Source: Lethocerus indicus (taxonomy: Eukaryota; Arthropoda; Insecta; Hemiptera; Belostomatidae). Taken from it: 64,000 nt of DNA. Both the position numbers and the translations under genes were made by a program. Shown here in pieces: positions 59,560-64,000 of this stretch; position 1 is the first letter of the stretch, and each line of letters begins with the position of its first letter. The DNA lies in NCBI GenBank assembly GCA_019843655.1, contig JACDQD010000010.1, positions 6,803,637-6,867,636 on the forward strand. Reading direction: 5' to 3'. The notes under the pieces are model-generated. The model did not search any database, was not told the DNA's origin, and saw nothing but the letters and a program-made list of their open reading frames with translations.

Positions 59560-61510
59560 TAATGAAGGTCTAACACAAGACAAAATCGCAAATTATAGTA
59601 TTCCAAGACATCCGACAGTATCTTAAATCAATACAGGCAAATAAACGAGACTCGAGTGCAAGAAATATTAGTTCGCGCGAAACATGACTCAGAAATAAGT
59701 GTTACAATTGCGCGGGGTTTAACTTAAATGATGGATTAAGGCAGATCATTATCGGAATTGCAACCTTTTCTCCTCTGATTGCACGTTACCGCTTGATCCG
59801 CACGCGGCGAACAGCCCTCCGGAACTTATAATTTGCGAACGGGTTCGGAAAGCCGGCGGAGATGGATGGGACGGCGGGCTGCCGAAAATGGGCAATTAAA
59901 AGGAATAAATTCCGAGGTACTTTATCTTCTATCCCGGTGTTTATGGGCCGCCGAAGTCGGCCGCCGACCCCGTTTCCCTTTCTTCAGCCAGAGCCAGCTC
60001 CGAGGGTTAATTGGGGACATCGTCCGGGTGGATGAAGCAATGGAGACCCACGTCTGTCTCGTGTCGTATAAAAGCGAATGAACGGCGTCAATATTTAAGG
60101 ACGATCTAGATTTTCAGTTTTACATTAATGGGTTTCGGCTCTCACACACCTACTTTACTGACAGAACTGAGGAATGCGTCGGTAAGAAACATTTAAATTA
60201 TTTTTTATCCCTTTGCGGGCGGAGCCGTTCGACGAGCGAGCGTCGCTGTGGACGAGAGGTATTGGAGTGCGCAGTAAAGAAAATAAATACGTTGAACGTT
60301 ATAAAAACTAAGGCTTCATTTAACGCAAAATGTTTATGTATACGTTTTATTTTCCGGCATTTTGTGGTATACTGGTATAACTGCCATGATATGGTAAAAT
60401 ATTTTGTACGTAACCAACATTGGCGTCCGCAAGAACATAAATACGGATGACCCACGTGGTTGGTTTTTGTGGGTTGTATGTAATGAAACATACCCCCCTT
60501 TCGAATTTTACAATTGATTCATCTACAGATAACTCAGCCCCGGTACATAATTTTCACATCTGCTATCAATATGATATAAAAAATTACTGATTTTTTACGT
60601 CCGTGTTGTCATGGTATTATGCGTACCTTCCATCCAAAATGTTTGTAAAGATCGGTCTTGCGAATATTTCCGCAAAATATGGGATCCTGCATTTGTTGTC
60701 CGTTGACCAATACTCCCTTAGGTTCGGAAGTGGTATTGTCCCCACAAGCGATATTATGCCGAGAAATGCTCGCAACTGCTTCGTTGTGATGTCAGTCCAT
60801 AAATGCCGTGTGGACCGTTTTGTTAAGAAGACGTGACTCTTTTACTATACCCAAGCGTATCTTATCGTTCAGAACGACAGATGTCGCGAGCCAATTCACA
60901 ATACGCCTCGCAGCTAAGAACTAGTATGGGCGGCTATATGCCGACACTCGTCCGCAAAGGGTTACGGTAATGTCACGGACAAACGGGACATAAAAGCGAT
61001 TCTGCGGGTATTGGCAGAAAATCGCAAAAAATAATCTTAAAGCGATACACGATGCAATTTAAGATGACCATTTCTGAATGCCATAATTCTCCCAATTCGG
61101 AGACAGAGATCATGGTCTATAATATCTCAATTTTATCTCGACCTTTATTGGTTAGAAAAATATAGGATTCGCGGGAGGGCTTAGAGACAGGCGGCGTGAC
61201 CGTTGCTCGAGCTCAATCTCGCCCGATAAGGCAATGGATATCCAAAGCCCGGAGCAAGCTCTCTCCTAACGGGACCTATGTCAACAATCGGAAATGACGT
61301 TCGGCCGATTTTTGTAGTTCACTCTATCATGAGATGGACGAATTCACTTACGGGTGTTGATATTATCTGACGGGGGTTCGCCTCTGTGCATTTATCAAAG
61401 GGATAGGCCGCTTCCGCCTATCATCATCCCGACCGGTGCAAAGAGTCTTCTTCCAAATAAAAACATAATACTGTAAGATAAAAATAAAAATGTAGGTTAT
61501 AAAAACCTAT
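59560..61510. other. Spacer, nothing recognised
   Basis: No gene, RNA gene or shared repeat supported. Several chance open frames under 100 codons. Confidence 0.4.
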
Positions 61511-61520
61511 ATAAACCGGG

Positions 61521-62302
61521 TACCGATAAACTAGCGCCCCCCTGAGGGTGGTGCGGAAGTGTACTTAACTAAAGTTCGTTGGGTGCACTTGCACCGATAA
61601 ACTAGCGCCCCCTGAGGGTGGTGCGGAAATGTACTTAACTAAAGTTCGTTGGGTCCACTTGCACCGATAAACTAGCGCCCCCTGAGGGTGGTGCGGAAAT
61701 GTACTTAACTAAAGTTCGTTGGGTGCACTTGTACCGATAAACTAGCGCCCCCTGAGGGTGGTGCGGAAATGTACTTAACTAAAGTTCGTTGGGTACACTT
61801 GCACCGATAAACTAGCGCCCCCTGAGGGTGGTGCGGAAATGTACTTAACTAAAGTTCGTTGGGTACACTTGCACCGATAAACTAGCGCCCCCTGAGGGTG
61901 GTGCGGAAATGTACTTAACTAAAGTTCGTTGGGTACACTTGCACCGATAAACTAGCGCCCCCTGAGGGTGGTGCGGAAATGTACTTAACTAAAGTTCGTT
62001 GGGTACACTTGCACCGATAAACTAGCGCCCCCTGAGGGTGGTGCGGAAATGTACTTAACTAAAGTTCGTTGGGTACACTTGCACCGATAAACTAGCGCCC
62101 CCTGAGGGTGGTGCGGAAATGTACTTAACTAAAGTTCGTTGGGTACACTTGCACCGATAAACTAGCGCCCCCTGAGGGTGGTGCGGAAATGTACTTAACT
62201 AAAGTTCGTTGGGTACACTTGCACCGATAAGCTTGCGCCCCCTGAGGGTGGTGCGGAAATGTACTTAACTAAAGTTCGTTGGGTACACTTGCACCGATAA
62301 CA
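61521..62302 (-). repeat. 70-bp tandem repeat array, 11 copies, inverted
   Basis: Same unit as the array at 46 kb, in opposite orientation: CTAGCGCCCCCTGAGGGTGG, TGCGGAAATGTACTTAACTA, AAGTTCGTTGGGTACACTTG, CACCGATAAA. Eleven copies at a 70-base period. The copies from about 61800 to 62210 appear identical; the first and last differ by a few bases. Confidence 0.95.
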
Positions 62303-63640
62303 CTGTAAATCTTTTGTATTTCTATTTTTATTGTTCAACAATTTAAAATTAAGTTGATGTCTTTCCCACGTCGTAGAAAAATACGCTGATCTATTCCCTT
62401 CTGAAATTGCCATTCGGGCGGCACAATACTGGAAACTGAAACCGACTCCTTTACATTTGAATGGAAAGAAGTTTAAATTTAGTCTATTCACGATCGGGAA
62501 TAAAAATTTGAATTTGCTTTGAACGGTCTGAAATTGAAAAGCGAGTCGCGGCCCCTTACAGGACTATTCAAGGGAAGGAATAAATACAAGATGATGAAGG
62601 CGGGTGCCTTATGCGGTCGCGAATGCAAATGAGCCCGAAGAAAGTCTTAAGTTTCCCATGCGACTTGAGCGCGGCGCTGGAGACGAGGGACCCCCGACGG
62701 GGGACATAAATTCCTGGAGACCAGAAGAATGGGGGAAACGACACCGGGGAAGAGAATTACCGAGTGGCCGGGAATAAGGGAATGCGCGAGGCCGTGCAGT
62801 GTTTGACAATAAGCAAGGCCGTTGTCGGAGAATATTCCGCCCGCAGGCGCTAATTTCGTCTGATGCTAGACGCGGTTTCGCCTTTTCGCCATAGTAGGTG
62901 GCATTAATGGCAGTTTGAAACATAAATGCGCTTGCTGTCCACTTAGCCAACTTCCTTATCACAAACAGAACATATAATTCCCAAGAACACTCCGAAACGT
63001 CATGAAGTCCCTAGCAGTCTCAGGGGGACAATACCCGAAAATTCCTCGAGTAAGTTAATTCACTTTTCTGTTACTAGACCGATTTTCTGAACGGGATTAA
63101 ATAAGCCGAATCAAATTTTAAATTTCCTCACATAGAACTGAAGGGGGACTATGGAGACAAGAAATCTCAGTTTTGCCACGTACACCGAGTTAATGATTTA
63201 ATTATTCCATTTCAATCTGCAGAAAAAAGAACAGACGTAATTATAAATAATTAAAACAAAACTGTTTGAGAATACACGTATCCAATTAAGTTCGAGATTA
63301 ACTTTTTTTATAGAATTGATTTTTATATCTCAGGACTTTCTCTTGTTTTGCGACATTACATTCTATCATACAGACGGAGCGCGATTTTTATTTTTCAATT
63401 AAAAAACTAGTTATATCGATCACGGCTACTAAAAGTAATTTATTATAACTGCCTGTAATTGTGGCCTCGGTGAGGCGCCAGGACAGTTTGACGGGCATTT
63501 CAATTCGCAACACCGTTCGCGTATAATTAAAATATCAATTAGGAATAAATAATTGGCCCGAGCGACCCCATTAAGGGGCAAGCTTGAAAATTGAAAATTT
63601 ACAAGTTTTTCTAATTTCCGTTTTTCTTCTTCTTCGCCAG
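62303..63640. other. Spacer, nothing recognised
   Basis: No gene supported. A 117-codon minus-strand open frame at 62609-62962 has no recognisable domain. Confidence 0.4.
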
Positions 63641-63682
63641 GATGGTTTACGGCGGCGGCCGAGTATCGGACAGCACGCCCCG
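63641..63682 (+). CDS. Very tentative short exon
   Basis: A strong pyrimidine tract (TTTTTCTTCTTCTTCGCCAG) is followed by an open 42-base stretch, including MVYGGGRVSDSTPR, and a donor-like CG/GTAATA. The neighbouring sequence is GC- and CpG-rich. There is no partner exon in the window and no recognised protein, so this could be chance. Confidence 0.15.
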
Positions 63683-63965
63683 GTAATAAATCACGATTTT
63701 ACGGACGGCCACTCGTAACTACGCGGCAGCTCATTAGGCTAATTTCCCCCCCGGCTAACTCGGCTCGTAATTACTGGACCGCGTAAACTCGGCGCGGAAA
63801 GTGGATCATTTTCATGGCGGGAGTTCTGTGTTTCCCTTCTGTTTTATATCTGCGGGCAGGAATTTTAATGCCGAGACCCGGAGCAAAAGCTTTTTCGGTG
63901 GCTGAACTTTCGCACATTTCTTCGTTGCCGGAAATAGGTGTTGAACGAAATGAAGTATCTACAAT

Positions 63966-64000
63966 TTAACCCTCTATGGGACGAATTTTTATTTTAAACC
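63966..64000. mobile_element. Start of a second TTAA MITE, cut by the window edge
   Basis: TTAA followed by CCCTCTATGGGACGAATTTT, matching the left end of the element at 10700 with one difference in the first 20 bases. The remainder lies beyond the window. Confidence 0.75.

Overview
The window is nuclear DNA from an arthropod, most likely an insect. The genes have many short introns with GT..AG borders, all strongly matching genes are animal genes, and the spacers hold insect-type transposon relics (jockey-like LINE ends, a TTAA-flanked MITE). I cannot name the order from sequence alone; a hemimetabolous insect such as a hemipteran is only a guess.

Three genes can be supported, all on the + strand. 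(1) 2044-5960 is the C-terminal part of Raptor, the mTORC1 scaffold: nine exons that join in frame to 484 codons, ending in its WD40 propeller. The 5' part of the gene lies before the window. (2) 26196-31670 is a complete PLD3-type phospholipase D/5' exonuclease gene: eleven exons giving 501 residues with an N-terminal membrane anchor and two HKD motifs. (3) 36048-38484 is a GC-rich four-exon gene for a predicted secreted protein with a signal peptide, a low-complexity Thr-rich linker and a C-terminal domain that I align by eye with avidin. This third gene is the least expected content. Its linker region has a confusing frame structure, and its last intron and 3' flank are invaded by repeats.

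Layout: 1-9.6 kb is the AT-rich Raptor gene and 3' flank. 9.6-25.9 kb is a GC- and CpG-richer spacer with a TTAA MITE, a 20-bp tandem array, five or more 5'-truncated LINE copies and six copies of a 58-bp hairpin repeat. 26.2-34.3 kb is the AT-rich PLD3-like gene and 3' flank. 36-38.5 kb is the avidin-like gene. 38.5-64 kb has no gene I can support; it holds foldback repeats, two oppositely oriented arrays of the same 70-bp unit, microsatellites and otherwise unremarkable sequence.

The three genes have no evident shared pathway. Raptor (nutrient signalling at the lysosome) and PLD3 (lysosomal nuclease) both act at lysosomes, but their adjacency is probably chance. All repeat, intron and homology calls were made by reading the sequence and from memory of the families; no search was run.
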